NCBI GenBank assembly: GCA_016932955.1
Contig: JAFGBV010000296.1
Coordinates: forward strand, 1-15,017
From: Anaerolineales bacterium
GTDB taxonomy: Bacteria; Chloroflexota; Anaerolineae; Anaerolineales; UBA4823
DNA: 15,017 nucleotides
Reading direction: 5' to 3'
The notes below the pieces were generated by a model. That model was not told the DNA's origin and searched no databases. It worked only from the letters and a program-made list of their open reading frames with translations. Both the position numbers and the translations under genes were made by a program. Of the stretch, positions 1 through 7,128 are shown one piece after another (the first letter of the stretch is position 1; every line of letters starts with the position of its first letter).

Positions 1-35
1 CGCAGATGGTAAAGATGAATGCTGGTTATCTTCAT
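1..35 (-). CDS. Start of an enolase-superfamily gene (o-succinylbenzoate synthase / N-succinylamino acid racemase-like), cut by the window edge
   Basis: Only the first codons are present. Reading the minus strand from 35 gives MKITSIHLYHLR. This matches the typical N-terminus of the OSBS/NSAR group of the enolase superfamily, which often begins MKI-x-x-I-x-L-Y-H-x-R. The ATG shares an ATGA overlap with the stop codon of the upstream GNAT gene (TGA 34-32), so the two are very probably translated from one mRNA. The enzyme would either make o-succinylbenzoate for menaquinone or racemise N-succinyl amino acids. No catalytic residue is visible, so the call rests on about eleven residues and the gene order. 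Confidence 0.45.
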   Translation of the reverse strand, partial: MKITSIHLYHL

Positions 36-931
36 AATCTTGCCTCTCCATGACTGAGAACATAAAAACTGCGCGGGGCAATTCCCGGCAGGTGAACAAA
101 ATCGGTCACCAGGTACCCGTTCGCAAACAGGTTTTCGAACAAGTTTGCGCTATGCTCGCGCCATGCCACTGCCAGTTCCATATCAGCAGCCTTCAAAGCC
201 AGGAAATCAGCGGGGATCTCAAGCAGCAAGATCGCCTGCCTACTCTCCAGCGCAGAATCCAGGCCCGCCATCCCATTCGCTGGGCGAGGCCAACCTCCTG
301 GAAAAGCCTCGGATGGGTTGATGATCGAGGCATCCGCGGCCAAGTAATGCGCCAGGTCCAGCGTAAGGCGCGCCCGGCGGCTCAGGCGGCGGTTCACCCG
401 CTTGCTGTTCACCCACCAATCGACCTGGAAGCGGTCAGATCGCAACCCTCGGTTCAGATCGTCTTGCATCTCGCCATAGAAATTGCGCAAATAGGTGTCG
501 CAGACCGCCCCCAGGCGGGTGATATTCAGCCAGGCATTGCGGCTGAGCAAGGGGTCGTAAGTCCAGGTGATGCGATCAATCCCCTGGCGGCGTACCATCT
601 GCCATTGAGCGCGCTTCAGGGCAAATCCAATCCCCTGCCCGCGGAAATCAGGATGCACGCCAAGCATATGCGAATAGTGTTTCAGGCGCGGGCCGTCCGG
701 AGTCTCATAGATCCCCGGAATACCAAACACAAATCCCGCCAGTTGGTCATCAAACCACGCTCCGATCACCAGGCCTCCATTGTGGACAGCCGCGGTCAGG
801 ACGTGTGCAGGAACGATATCGACCAAACTACCCGGCCAAACCTGCTGCTGCAAATCCACAATTTTTCCCATCTCCCCTGGTTCTTCCAATATCTTCAGGA
901 GGATTCCAGGCGATAATTTCTGAGCGTTCAT
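32..931 (-). CDS. GNAT-family N-acyltransferase, COG3375-like
   Basis: This is a cytoplasmic acyl-CoA-dependent N-acyltransferase of the GNAT fold. The acyl-CoA pyrophosphate-binding loop reads HPDFRGQGIG (RGQGIG about residues 97-102 from this start). The block WTYDPLLSRNAWLNITRLGA followed by a conserved Tyr/Asn-rich stretch and SDR...VDWW is typical of the long (about 280-300 residue) COG3375 proteins. Start choice: an ATG at 949 overlaps the preceding gene's stop as ATGA but has no Shine-Dalgarno. The ATG at 931 has GAGAGG ten bases upstream and fits the family N-terminus better, so I use it. Downstream it overlaps the enolase-superfamily gene. In Geobacillus a GNAT succinyltransferase paired with an NSAR-type racemase takes part in converting D- to L-amino acids. 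The same partnership is plausible here but is inferred only from gene order. Confidence 0.85.
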   Translation of the reverse strand: MNAQKLSPGILLKILEEPGEMGKIVDLQQQVWPGSLVDIVPAHVLTAAVHNGGLVIGAWFDDQLAGFVFGIPGIYETPDGPRLKHYSHMLGVHPDFRGQGIGFALKRAQWQMVRRQGIDRITWTYDPLLSRNAWLNITRLGAVCDTYLRNFYGEMQDDLNRGLRSDRFQVDWWVNSKRVNRRLSRRARLTLDLAHYLAADASIINPSEAFPGGWPRPANGMAGLDSALESRQAILLLEIPADFLALKAADMELAVAWREHSANLFENLFANGYLVTDFVHLPGIAPRSFYVLSHGEARL

Positions 932-945
932 GTTTGCATTGCCTC

Positions 946-1881
946 TCATCTACGGCGTAACATCGCCCGCAGGAGCCCCTTGCGCCAGTCCTGACTGCTC
1001 AGGTAGTCCAGGTTTTGGTGAAAGCGCGCCGGCATCAGGTTGAATGAACGGATGACCGTGTCCAGCGAGCAGGTACGGTTCACTGCCAGGTAATCCAACC
1101 AGTACGAAGAGATCGGCAGGCCGGGAAATAGACCAGCCAAAAAGATAGTCAGGATGCGTAAATATGGAGGAGCGACATGCAACAGCCTGCGCTGGATGCC
1201 GATCGTTTCCATGACACAACCCAGGATCTGGTTGAAAGACAAGTATTCTGGCCCACCGATGGAATAGGTCTGGTTGCGGGTGTTGTCATCAAACAGCGAC
1301 CAGGTGAGACAGGTAGCCAAATCTTCTACCCACAGTGGCTGCAAGAGCACCCGCCCATCATCAGGAACCAAAAAGACAAATGGCGTAGCTGCGACCAGGC
1401 GCGCCAGGCCGCCAGTGAAATAATCGCCCAGGCCGTAGACGACTGCCGTGCGCAGGATCGTATAATCCACCTTGCTGTGGCGGATATGTTCCTCAGCAAT
1501 CGCTTTGGCTTTCAACACCGGGTAAGCCGAGGCGCGATCCGCCCCCAGGTGACTGATATAGAAAATTCGCTCCACCCCGGCTTCCTGGGCTGCACGGGCC
1601 ACCGCTTGGGTACCCTGAATATCCACAGCCATCAGGTTGCCGCGCGCGCCGTACTGCTCGCTGCCAGCCAGGTGGATTACCGTGTCCACACCGACCATCG
1701 CCGAGCGTAAGCCACGCAGGTCAGTAAGGCTGCTCACGGCGACCTCCACAGCCACCCCGCGCGGCAGCGCCGGCGATTGCTTGGATGGGCGGATGAGCAG
1801 GCGCATGCCAATCCCACTCTCCACCAGTTGCCGCACCACAGCCTTGCCAATAAAGCCCGTCCCGCCTGTGATCAAGATCAT
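946..1881 (-). CDS. NAD(P)-binding atypical SDR / epimerase, NDUFA9-like
   Basis: The 311-residue protein begins with a Rossmann fold: MILITGGTGFIG contains the GGTGFIG dinucleotide-binding loop at residues 6-12. The motif VIHLAG (about 68-73) and the later YISHLGADRAS / YTILRTAVVYG strands are those of atypical short-chain dehydrogenases related to the complex I NDUFA9 subunit and sugar-nucleotide epimerases. The Tyr-x-x-x-Lys catalytic pair of classical SDRs is not obvious (AYPVLKAKA near 119-127), as is common in the NDUFA9-like branch, so a cofactor-binding or redox-sensing role is as likely as catalysis. It is the first gene of a minus-strand run into the GNAT. Its ATG lies only eight bases after a perfect TATAAT, suggesting a leaderless message. 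Substrate unknown. Confidence 0.85.
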   Translation of the reverse strand: MILITGGTGFIGKAVVRQLVESGIGMRLLIRPSKQSPALPRGVAVEVAVSSLTDLRGLRSAMVGVDTVIHLAGSEQYGARGNLMAVDIQGTQAVARAAQEAGVERIFYISHLGADRASAYPVLKAKAIAEEHIRHSKVDYTILRTAVVYGLGDYFTGGLARLVAATPFVFLVPDDGRVLLQPLWVEDLATCLTWSLFDDNTRNQTYSIGGPEYLSFNQILGCVMETIGIQRRLLHVAPPYLRILTIFLAGLFPGLPISSYWLDYLAVNRTCSLDTVIRSFNLMPARFHQNLDYLSSQDWRKGLLRAMLRRR

Positions 1882-1889
1882 TGGGAGAA

Positions 1890-1898
1890 ATTATAGCA
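1890..1898 (-). promoter_or_regulatory. Extended -10 promoter (TGCTATAAT) for the epimerase gene, probable leaderless transcript
   Basis: On the minus strand TGCTATAAT is a perfect -10 hexamer (1895-1890) with the TGn extension. Only eight bases separate it from the ATG at 1881, so transcription would start at or within a base or two of the start codon. No convincing -35 hexamer is present at the right distance, as expected for an extended -10 promoter. No Shine-Dalgarno is present. Confidence 0.6.
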
Positions 1899-1910
1899 CG
1901 CTCAATGCCC

Positions 1911-1939
1911 TTGCCCACTTTCTCAAGATGCTGTATGAT
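1911..1939 (+). promoter_or_regulatory. Sigma70-type promoter for the TIGR02206/importer operon
   Basis: TTGCCC (1911-1916, four of six matches to TTGACA) and TATGAT (1934-1939, five of six to TATAAT) are separated by 17 bases. The predicted start near 1946 leaves a leader of about 40 bases containing GGAG (1976-1979) eight bases before the ATG at 1988. It lies back-to-back with the epimerase promoter in the divergent gap. Confidence 0.55.
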
Positions 1940-1987
1940 TTGCCCATTCTGGCGACAACGCCCACGCTACATTATGGAGCATTCCAC

Positions 1988-2731
1988 ATGGAACAATTCT
2001 TCACCAAAGATTACACCGGCGAGCCCTTCATCCTGTTTGGTACTGCACATCTCGTGGCACTTACGATTGTAGCCCTGGTGAACATCTTGATTATCGCATT
2101 TCGGAACAAGTTCACTGCTTCGCAGAAAATTAAATTTCGCTACACCCTGGCTGTGATTCTGGTGCTCAACGAAACTGCCTGGCACCTGTGGAATTACTTC
2201 ACCGGGCAGTGGACGATCCAGACCATGCTCCCCCTGCACCTCTGCTCGGTGCTGGTATGGCTGAGCGCTTACATGCTGCTCACGCGTAATTACTATATTT
2301 ACGAGTTTTCCTATTTCCTGGGCATCGCCGGGGCGTTGCAGGCGCTGCTCACACCGGATGCGGGGATATACGGTTTTCCCCATTTTCGTTTCAACCAGAC
2401 GATGCTCTCGCACGGGATGATCGTTACCGCGGCCATTTTCATGACTTTTGTGGAAGGATTGCGCCCAACCTGGAAATCGGTGTTGCGCGTCATCCTGATC
2501 AGCAACATTTACATGGCGGTGATCTTCGCATTGAACCTGCTCATCGGTAGCAACTACCTCTTCATTGCTCACAAGCCGGCAACCGCCAGCCTGATCGACA
2601 TGCTCGGCCCCTGGCCGCTCTACATCTTGTGGCTGGAAGTGATCGGTATCGTTCTGAGCCTGCTGCTGTACGCTCCCTATGCCATTCTTGATCTTCGCGC
2701 CCCGCGCGCCATTTTTTCTAGCAATCCCTGA
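1988..2731 (+). CDS. TIGR02206 (YwaF-like) integral membrane protein
   Basis: The 247-residue protein has about six to seven hydrophobic membrane segments. It carries the block order of the TIGR02206/YwaF family: PFILFGTAHLVAL near the N-terminus, LPLHLCSVLVWLSAY in the middle, HFRFNQTMLSHGMIV, GSNYLFIAHKP and LGPWPLYILWLE towards the C-terminus. The function of the family is unknown. The open frame extends upstream to 1637, but that part lies antisense within the epimerase gene. The ATG at 1988 has GGAG eight bases upstream and gives the family's normal N-terminus, so it is the start. Its stop is 12 bases before the binding-protein gene, so it is probably the first gene of the importer operon. 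This may be simple co-transcription and need not mean a transport role. Confidence 0.87.
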   Translation: MEQFFTKDYTGEPFILFGTAHLVALTIVALVNILIIAFRNKFTASQKIKFRYTLAVILVLNETAWHLWNYFTGQWTIQTMLPLHLCSVLVWLSAYMLLTRNYYIYEFSYFLGIAGALQALLTPDAGIYGFPHFRFNQTMLSHGMIVTAAIFMTFVEGLRPTWKSVLRVILISNIYMAVIFALNLLIGSNYLFIAHKPATASLIDMLGPWPLYILWLEVIGIVLSLLLYAPYAILDLRAPRAIFSSNP

Positions 2732-2743
2732 AGGAGTCTGTTC

Positions 2744-3832
2744 ATGACACGGTTTACCCCGTTCTTTCTTGCCTTGGCTTTCTTGATTTCTGCCTGCGCG
2801 ACAGCCAAGCCAGCGCCTACCCTCAGCCCGCCAACATCCGCGCCAATCACTATCAGTGATGCCCTGGGGCGAGAAGTAATCCTCCCCACTGCACCGCAGC
2901 GCATCGTCATCACAGGCAAAGCGCTGCTGCTGATCGCCGATGCCATCTATCTCTTCCCCCAAGCGCCAGAGCGCATCGTCGGGCTGGGCAATGCCGGGCA
3001 GGGTACCAGCAATTTCATCTCATTGATCGATCCCAGCTATGCTCAGAAAGCAATCCTTGATGACAGCGCCGGTGCAGAGCAGGTTGCCGCGCTTCAGCCT
3101 GACCTGGTCATCCTGAAAAGCTACCTTGCTGACTCAGTTGGCAAACCCATCGAAACCCTGGGTATCCCGGTCATTTACGTGGATTTCGAAACTCCCGAAC
3201 AGTACGAACGTGATCTCGCCATATTAGGACAGATCTTTCAGGATGAAGACCGCGCTGCGCAATTGATCGACTATTACCACTCGACTGCCGATCAAATCCA
3301 GCAAACGACCAACCGCGCAGAGCGTAAACCGCGTGTGCTGATGCTGTATTACAACGACAAAGACGGAAACGTTGCTTTCAACGTGCCGCCCCTGGGCTGG
3401 ATGCAAACCCAGATTGTGGAAATGGCTGGCGGCGAGCCTGCCTGGGCTGAGGCTAACCCCGCCTCCGGCTGGACGCAGGTCACCCTCGAGCAAATCGCCG
3501 CCTGGGATGCAGATCAGATCTTTATCATCTCCTACACCAACAACTCCGCCACCGTGGTGGAGGGATTGCTCGCCGATCCCAATTGGCAGGCTTTGCGCGC
3601 CACCCAGGAAGGAAAACTATACGCATTCCCTGGTGACCTCTATAGTTGGGATCAGCCAGATACGCGCTGGATCCTCGGCCTCACCTGGCTGGCAGGACGA
3701 TTTCACCCCGAACTGTTCCCCGGCCTGGATATCACTGCCAAAGCCCAGGGCTTTTACCAGACCCTCTATGGGCTAGACTCTGCATTCTTCGAGCAAAACA
3801 TCCGCCCGACCATGCACGGCGACCTTCCCTGA
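2744..3832 (+). CDS. ABC importer substrate-binding lipoprotein (iron-siderophore/cobalamin type, PF01497)
   Basis: A 362-residue exported lipoprotein. The signal peptide ends in a lipobox I-S-A-C with Cys18 as the lipidated residue, followed by a Thr/Pro/Ala-rich linker. The mature part opens with ITISDALGREVILPTAPQRI, the usual entry strand of periplasmic-binding-protein-like domain 2. It continues with VAALQPDLVILKSYL and ETLGIPVIYVDFETPEQY, which form the first lobe and the helical hinge of the FhuD/BtuF class. AAGGAG lies seven bases before the ATG. The stop overlaps the permease ATG by one base (TGATG). The class binds ferric siderophores, haem, cobalamin or, more rarely, molybdate/tungstate. 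The sequence alone does not tell which. Confidence 0.9.
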   Translation: MTRFTPFFLALAFLISACATAKPAPTLSPPTSAPITISDALGREVILPTAPQRIVITGKALLLIADAIYLFPQAPERIVGLGNAGQGTSNFISLIDPSYAQKAILDDSAGAEQVAALQPDLVILKSYLADSVGKPIETLGIPVIYVDFETPEQYERDLAILGQIFQDEDRAAQLIDYYHSTADQIQQTTNRAERKPRVLMLYYNDKDGNVAFNVPPLGWMQTQIVEMAGGEPAWAEANPASGWTQVTLEQIAAWDADQIFIISYTNNSATVVEGLLADPNWQALRATQEGKLYAFPGDLYSWDQPDTRWILGLTWLAGRFHPELFPGLDITAKAQGFYQTLYGLDSAFFEQNIRPTMHGDLP

Positions 3833-4860
3833 TGAGTACAGCAGAAGCAGCGCAGGCTGCCCAGGCACATAATCACCGCTACCAGCGCCTTCTCCTTTAC
3901 CTGGCGCTGGCATTGATTTTCTTCGCCGCGTTCTCGCTGCTCATCGGTCGCTACCCGGCTCCTGGCTTGATCTCCCTGGAGCAGCTAGAGCGCGACGAGC
4001 TGGCAGCCCGTCTGGTGTGGAACCTGCGCCTGCCGCGCCTGCTGACGGCAGCACTGCTGGGGATGACCCTTTCGGCAGCGGGGATGGTTTTTCAGCTTCT
4101 CTTTAGCAATCCATTGGTCGAACCAGGCTTTCTTGGCGTTTCGCAAGGAGCCGCCTTTGGCGCCGCGTTGTCCATCGTCCTCCTGGGCAGTGTGGGAATC
4201 TTCACCCAGGGTTTTGCCGCTTTCTTTGCCCTGGCAGGGCTGGGATTCTCCTACCTCCTGGCACACCGCCTGCGCTACGGCGGCTGGATCCTGCGCCTGG
4301 TGTTAGCAGGGATCGCCGTTTCGGCGCTCTTTTCTGCTGGCTTGGGGCTGCTCAAATACATGGCCGACCCCCTGCGCCAGTTGCCCGAAATCACCATCTG
4401 GCTGCTAGGTGGGATCGCCAGCGTTACCTGGGGTGAGGTGCTGACGGTCCTGCCAATCGTCCTGCCAGGTTTACTGGTCGTGATCCTGTATCGCTGGCGG
4501 TTGAACCTGCTCTCGCTCAACGAGGAGACTGCGTTCTCATTAGGCGCCGCGCCAGGGAGAGAGCGCTGGTTCTTGATTTTTGCCGCAGTCCTGCCCACCG
4601 CCGCGCTGATCGCCATCAGCGGCATTATCGGCTGGGTCGGGCTGATCATGCCGCACATCGCTCGCCGACTGTTCGATGCCGACACGCGCTTCAGTTTGCC
4701 GGGAGCAATGCTGCTCGGCAGCCTGTTCACGCTCCTCTGTGATGATCTGGCTCGCTTGCTGCTGGCAGGTGAGATCCCGCTTGGTATCCTCACCTCCTTC
4801 TTTGGGTCGCTGGTTTTCCTGGGACTGATGATCTTCCAAAAGGCAAAGGCCAAAGGATGA
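3832..4860 (+). CDS. FecCD/BtuC-family ABC importer permease
   Basis: The 342-residue polytopic inner-membrane protein has about ten hydrophobic segments and the normal family length. Hallmarks are LRLPRLLTAALLGMTLSAAG near the N-terminus, NPLVEPGFLGVSQGAAFGA in the first third, and GIIGWVGLIMPHIARRLF near residue 265, the BtuC/FecCD signature that contacts the ATPase. The open frame runs back to 3646, but that part lies inside the binding-protein gene in another frame. The ATG at 3832 overlaps the upstream stop by one base and gives a cytoplasmic N-terminal tail ahead of the first helix. The stop overlaps the ATPase start by four bases (ATGA), indicating translational coupling. A homodimer would form the substrate channel. 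Confidence 0.9.
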   Translation: MSTAEAAQAAQAHNHRYQRLLLYLALALIFFAAFSLLIGRYPAPGLISLEQLERDELAARLVWNLRLPRLLTAALLGMTLSAAGMVFQLLFSNPLVEPGFLGVSQGAAFGAALSIVLLGSVGIFTQGFAAFFALAGLGFSYLLAHRLRYGGWILRLVLAGIAVSALFSAGLGLLKYMADPLRQLPEITIWLLGGIASVTWGEVLTVLPIVLPGLLVVILYRWRLNLLSLNEETAFSLGAAPGRERWFLIFAAVLPTAALIAISGIIGWVGLIMPHIARRLFDADTRFSLPGAMLLGSLFTLLCDDLARLLLAGEIPLGILTSFFGSLVFLGLMIFQKAKAKG

Positions 4861-5630
4861 ACAACGCTTCGATTTCATTCCATAATGTCACTTTTGGCTA
4901 TCACCACAATCGGCCGATCTTGCAGGAGGTGAATTTTACCCTGCGCCCCGAGCGCATCACCGCCATCTTAGGTCCAAACGGTGCGGGAAAGACCACCCTT
5001 CTCTACCTGGCCTTGGGCTGGCTAACTCCCTGGCAGGGAGAAATCCGCCTTGACGACCGCCCCCTGGGCAGCACCAGCCGCCAGGAGCGCGGTCGCCAGT
5101 TAGCGCTGGTACCCCAGAGCGAGTATACTCCCTTCGATTACAGCGTGCTGGAATACGTACTGATGGGGCGCGCTCCGCACCTGCCGCCGCTGGGCATTCC
5201 GGGTAAGGAAGATTACGCGGCCGCCCTGCAGGCTTTGGAGCAAGTCGGGATGAGTGAACTGGCCCGTCAGCGCGTCCCCCAGCTCAGCAGCGGCGAGCGC
5301 CAGTTGATGCTCCTGGCACGGGCAATCACCCAAAGTCCCCGCTTGCTGCTCCTGGACGAGCCAACCGCCCACCTCGACCTGCGCAATAAAGCACGCCTGA
5401 TCCAGATCATGCACAGCTTGCGCGACCAGGGCGTGACCCTCTTGATGACCAATCACGAGCCTGATGTGGTGCTGGCAGCAGCGGATGACGCCCTGCTGAT
5501 CGAGCCGGGCGGCGGAGTGCAATTTGGTAGCCTCGAAGAGGTGTTCACCGCCGAAGCGCTCAGCCGCATCTATCACATGCCCATCCGCCTGGTGGAGGTG
5601 GATGGACACCGGCAGGTGTTATGGACCTGA
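4857..5630 (+). CDS. ABC importer ATP-binding protein (iron-siderophore/cobalamin type)
   Basis: The 257-residue nucleotide-binding subunit is complete. Walker A is GPNGAGKTT (39-47), the Q-loop Gln is in LVPQSEY (Gln87), the signature is LSSGE (143-147), Walker B is LLLLDEP (163-169) and the switch His is in TNHEPD (His200). The order and spacing match FecE/FhuC/BtuD-type subunits. ATG overlaps the permease stop by four bases and its own stop lies ten bases inside the NTPase gene. The C-terminal part (EVFTAEALSRIYHMPIRLVEV) is the usual tail of this subfamily. Confidence 0.93.
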   Translation: MNNASISFHNVTFGYHHNRPILQEVNFTLRPERITAILGPNGAGKTTLLYLALGWLTPWQGEIRLDDRPLGSTSRQERGRQLALVPQSEYTPFDYSVLEYVLMGRAPHLPPLGIPGKEDYAAALQALEQVGMSELARQRVPQLSSGERQLMLLARAITQSPRLLLLDEPTAHLDLRNKARLIQIMHSLRDQGVTLLMTNHEPDVVLAAADDALLIEPGGGVQFGSLEEVFTAEALSRIYHMPIRLVEVDGHRQVLWT

Positions 5631-6172
5631 CCACAGCCCAGAGCTGGATGCTGACCGGCGCACGCGGTGCAGGCAAAACAACCTTCTGCCGCGCTCTGGC
5701 AGCGCATGCCCGCGCCCAGGGCTGGCAGGCAGCCGGGTTGCTTTCTCCGGGTGTGTTCGAGGGATCACGCAAGATCGCCATTCTGGCCGAAGATGTGCGC
5801 AGCGGAACAACTCGCCCGTTGGCGGCGCTCAATCCCCTCACTGCTACTGATCTAGCCCTGGGGCCATGGTATTTCAGCCGCAGCACTCTCGAATGGGGCA
5901 ACCTGCTGCTGGAGGCCAGCCTGCCCTGTGACTTGCTGATCGTGGACGAATTAGGACCGCTGGAGCTGGTGCGCCAGGAGGGCTGGCACGCTGCCCTGGC
6001 TGTGCTGCGCCAGGAGTACTACCGCCTGGCAATGGTTGTCATTCGCCCCGAACTGCAAGAGGCAGCACGCGGGCAGATCGCTTTTCGGCGCACCATCGAA
6101 ATCGACCACAGCCGTACCACGGATGAGTGGGTACAAGCCTGCTGGTCAGAAATGCGCCGAAGTCAGGCTTAG
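5621..6172 (+). CDS. THEP1-like nucleoside triphosphatase (PF03266-type P-loop NTPase)
   Basis: The 183-residue soluble P-loop protein has Walker A GARGAGKT (13-20) and Walker B LLIVDELGPLEL (105-116). The Asp-Glu-x-Gly-x-Leu-Glu form of Walker B is characteristic of the THEP1/NTPase_1 family, which hydrolyses nucleoside triphosphates and resembles small nucleotide kinases. Length fits the family. The start overlaps the ATPase gene by ten bases in a different frame, so it is the last gene of the importer operon. The biological role of the family is poorly known. Its fixed place here suggests a task tied to the imported metal or cofactor, but that is inference. The stop lies 14 bases from the convergent stop of the next gene. 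Confidence 0.8.
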   Translation: MDLTTAQSWMLTGARGAGKTTFCRALAAHARAQGWQAAGLLSPGVFEGSRKIAILAEDVRSGTTRPLAALNPLTATDLALGPWYFSRSTLEWGNLLLEASLPCDLLIVDELGPLELVRQEGWHAALAVLRQEYYRLAMVVIRPELQEAARGQIAFRRTIEIDHSRTTDEWVQACWSEMRRSQA

Positions 6173-6186
6173 TCACAAACCAGGCG

Positions 6187-6759
6187 TTATTTTGCGCTGG
6201 TGGGAATCAGCTCCTGCAATGACCGTGTCAGCTTAGCCACATCGCCGGTAGAGGCTTGCAATCCACTGATATCAGCCGACATCAGGCTGGCTTCCACACC
6301 CGGCAGCACCTTCTCCGCCAGCTCGCTGGCAGTGGAGATTTTCTTGGTCAGCGCTAAGGCGTCTCTGGCAAACTCCTTGACCGATTCGGGGAAAATAGGC
6401 AAGCCTTCCATAATGGGGACGATCGTCTCCAGCACATTATCCACCATCTCCACATATTTCATCACAACAGTCCGCAGCGAGCGGATGGCGCGGGTGAGTT
6501 CGACTGCCATGTCCTGGATCGAGTCGAGCGTGCTCTTATTCTCGTCGATCACCTTGCCAATGTTCATCAATGCCCCGGTCATCTTATCGGAAAAGTGAAC
6601 ATAGCCGCTGGCAGAGAGCTTGCTCGCAGGGATGCGCGGCGTAGCGCTTGGAGGTTTAGCACTCGCTGCTGGCCTGGCAGAGCTTGCTGGTCTCCCCGTC
6701 GCGGCCGGCTTAGAACCCGGCTTTGCTGATTTCTTAATTGCCTTTCCTTGTGTAGACAT
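6187..6759 (-). CDS. Unrecognised protein with Lys/Ala/Pro/Ser-rich tail and helical body
   Basis: I do not recognise this 190-residue protein. Residues 1-48 form a low-complexity basic tail made almost only of Lys, Ala, Pro, Ser, Thr, Gly and Arg (for example KAIKKSAKPGSKPAATG), resembling histone-H1-like bacterial tails. Residues about 55-190 have heptad-like hydrophobic spacing and look helical (DENKSTLDSIQDMAVELTRA; EFARDALALTKKISTASELA), with no signal peptide or membrane segment. The body could be a phasin-like or coiled-coil oligomer and the tail could bind nucleic acid or polyanions; both are inferences. AGGAGA lies five bases before the ATG. It follows the broken acetyltransferase gene and is probably the last gene of the run starting at 9108. 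Confidence 0.7.
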   Translation of the reverse strand: MSTQGKAIKKSAKPGSKPAATGRPASSARPAASAKPPSATPRIPASKLSASGYVHFSDKMTGALMNIGKVIDENKSTLDSIQDMAVELTRAIRSLRTVVMKYVEMVDNVLETIVPIMEGLPIFPESVKEFARDALALTKKISTASELAEKVLPGVEASLMSADISGLQASTGDVAKLTRSLQELIPTSAK

Positions 6760-6789
6760 GAGCTTCTCCTATAATAGGGTTTGGGGGTG

Positions 6790-7102
6790 TCAGGCCAGCC
6801 AGGTATCCGGCTGGTCTAAGTAGCCCTGGTAAATCTGGTAATACCTTCCCATGTGGATGGACGATTTCATGATCCACCACCCCTACGGGGCGGATGCGAT
6901 AGCGGAATTCGGGGATGTCATTGGCTGTGCGGGCGATCAGATACACGATAGCTGCGGTGACCGAGTAGCCGCGCTCCTTCACCGCCGGGTAGAAGGCGGT
7001 CATATCCACGTTGGCGCACATGTTGAAATGCGGGTGGTCGAATGTCAAGAAGAAGTTGAAATGCTCCCGGCGCGACCAGCTTTGCATATCGATAGAACGC
7101 AT
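6790..7102 (-). pseudogene. Chloramphenicol acetyltransferase-like gene with internal deletion and frameshift
   Basis: The N-terminal 83 codons (MRSIDMQSWSRREHFNFF...FRYRI...VVDHEIVHP) match the start of CAT-like (PF00302) acyltransferases, whose full length is about 210-220 residues. After codon 83 (about 6854) the frame continues as a Pro/Leu-rich string unlike the family and stops only at 6734, inside the next gene. In another frame the same DNA reads IHMGRYYQIYQGYLDQPDTW-Leu-Ala-stop (stop 6792-6790), which looks like the family's C-terminal helix following the HHxxxDG catalytic motif. So roughly 100 codons, including the catalytic His motif, appear to be missing, and the two ends are joined out of frame. 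An excellent AGGAGG six bases before the ATG (7102) shows that the gene was once well translated. An assembly error is the main alternative. Confidence 0.7.
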
Positions 7103-7128
7103 CGCTCACCTCCTGAAAACCCAGCCCC

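Noticed and set aside
1637..1987. Long 5' extension of the TIGR02206 frame
   Set aside because: It runs antisense through the epimerase gene and adds sequence unlike the family; the ATG at 1988 has a ribosome site and the family's N-terminus.
1967..2962. Long minus-strand frame of about 330 codons opposite the TIGR02206 gene
   Set aside because: The translation is Gln/Arg/Gly-rich without hydrophobic core or motifs, and it is opposite a clear membrane-protein gene in a GC-rich region where long shadow frames are expected.
3646..3831. 5' extension of the permease frame
   Set aside because: It overlaps the binding-protein gene in another frame and has no hydrophobic or signal character; the 3832 start with one-base overlap is better.
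6180..6202. Possible terminator between the NTPase and basic-tail genes
   Set aside because: ACCAG/CTGGT pairs only with a bulge, it overlaps the end of the basic-tail gene and there is no proper T-tract.
6771..6776. TATTAT as a promoter for the basic-tail protein gene
   Set aside because: Transcription would then start downstream of the ribosome site AGGAGA, which would remove it; read-through from the upstream operon is more likely.
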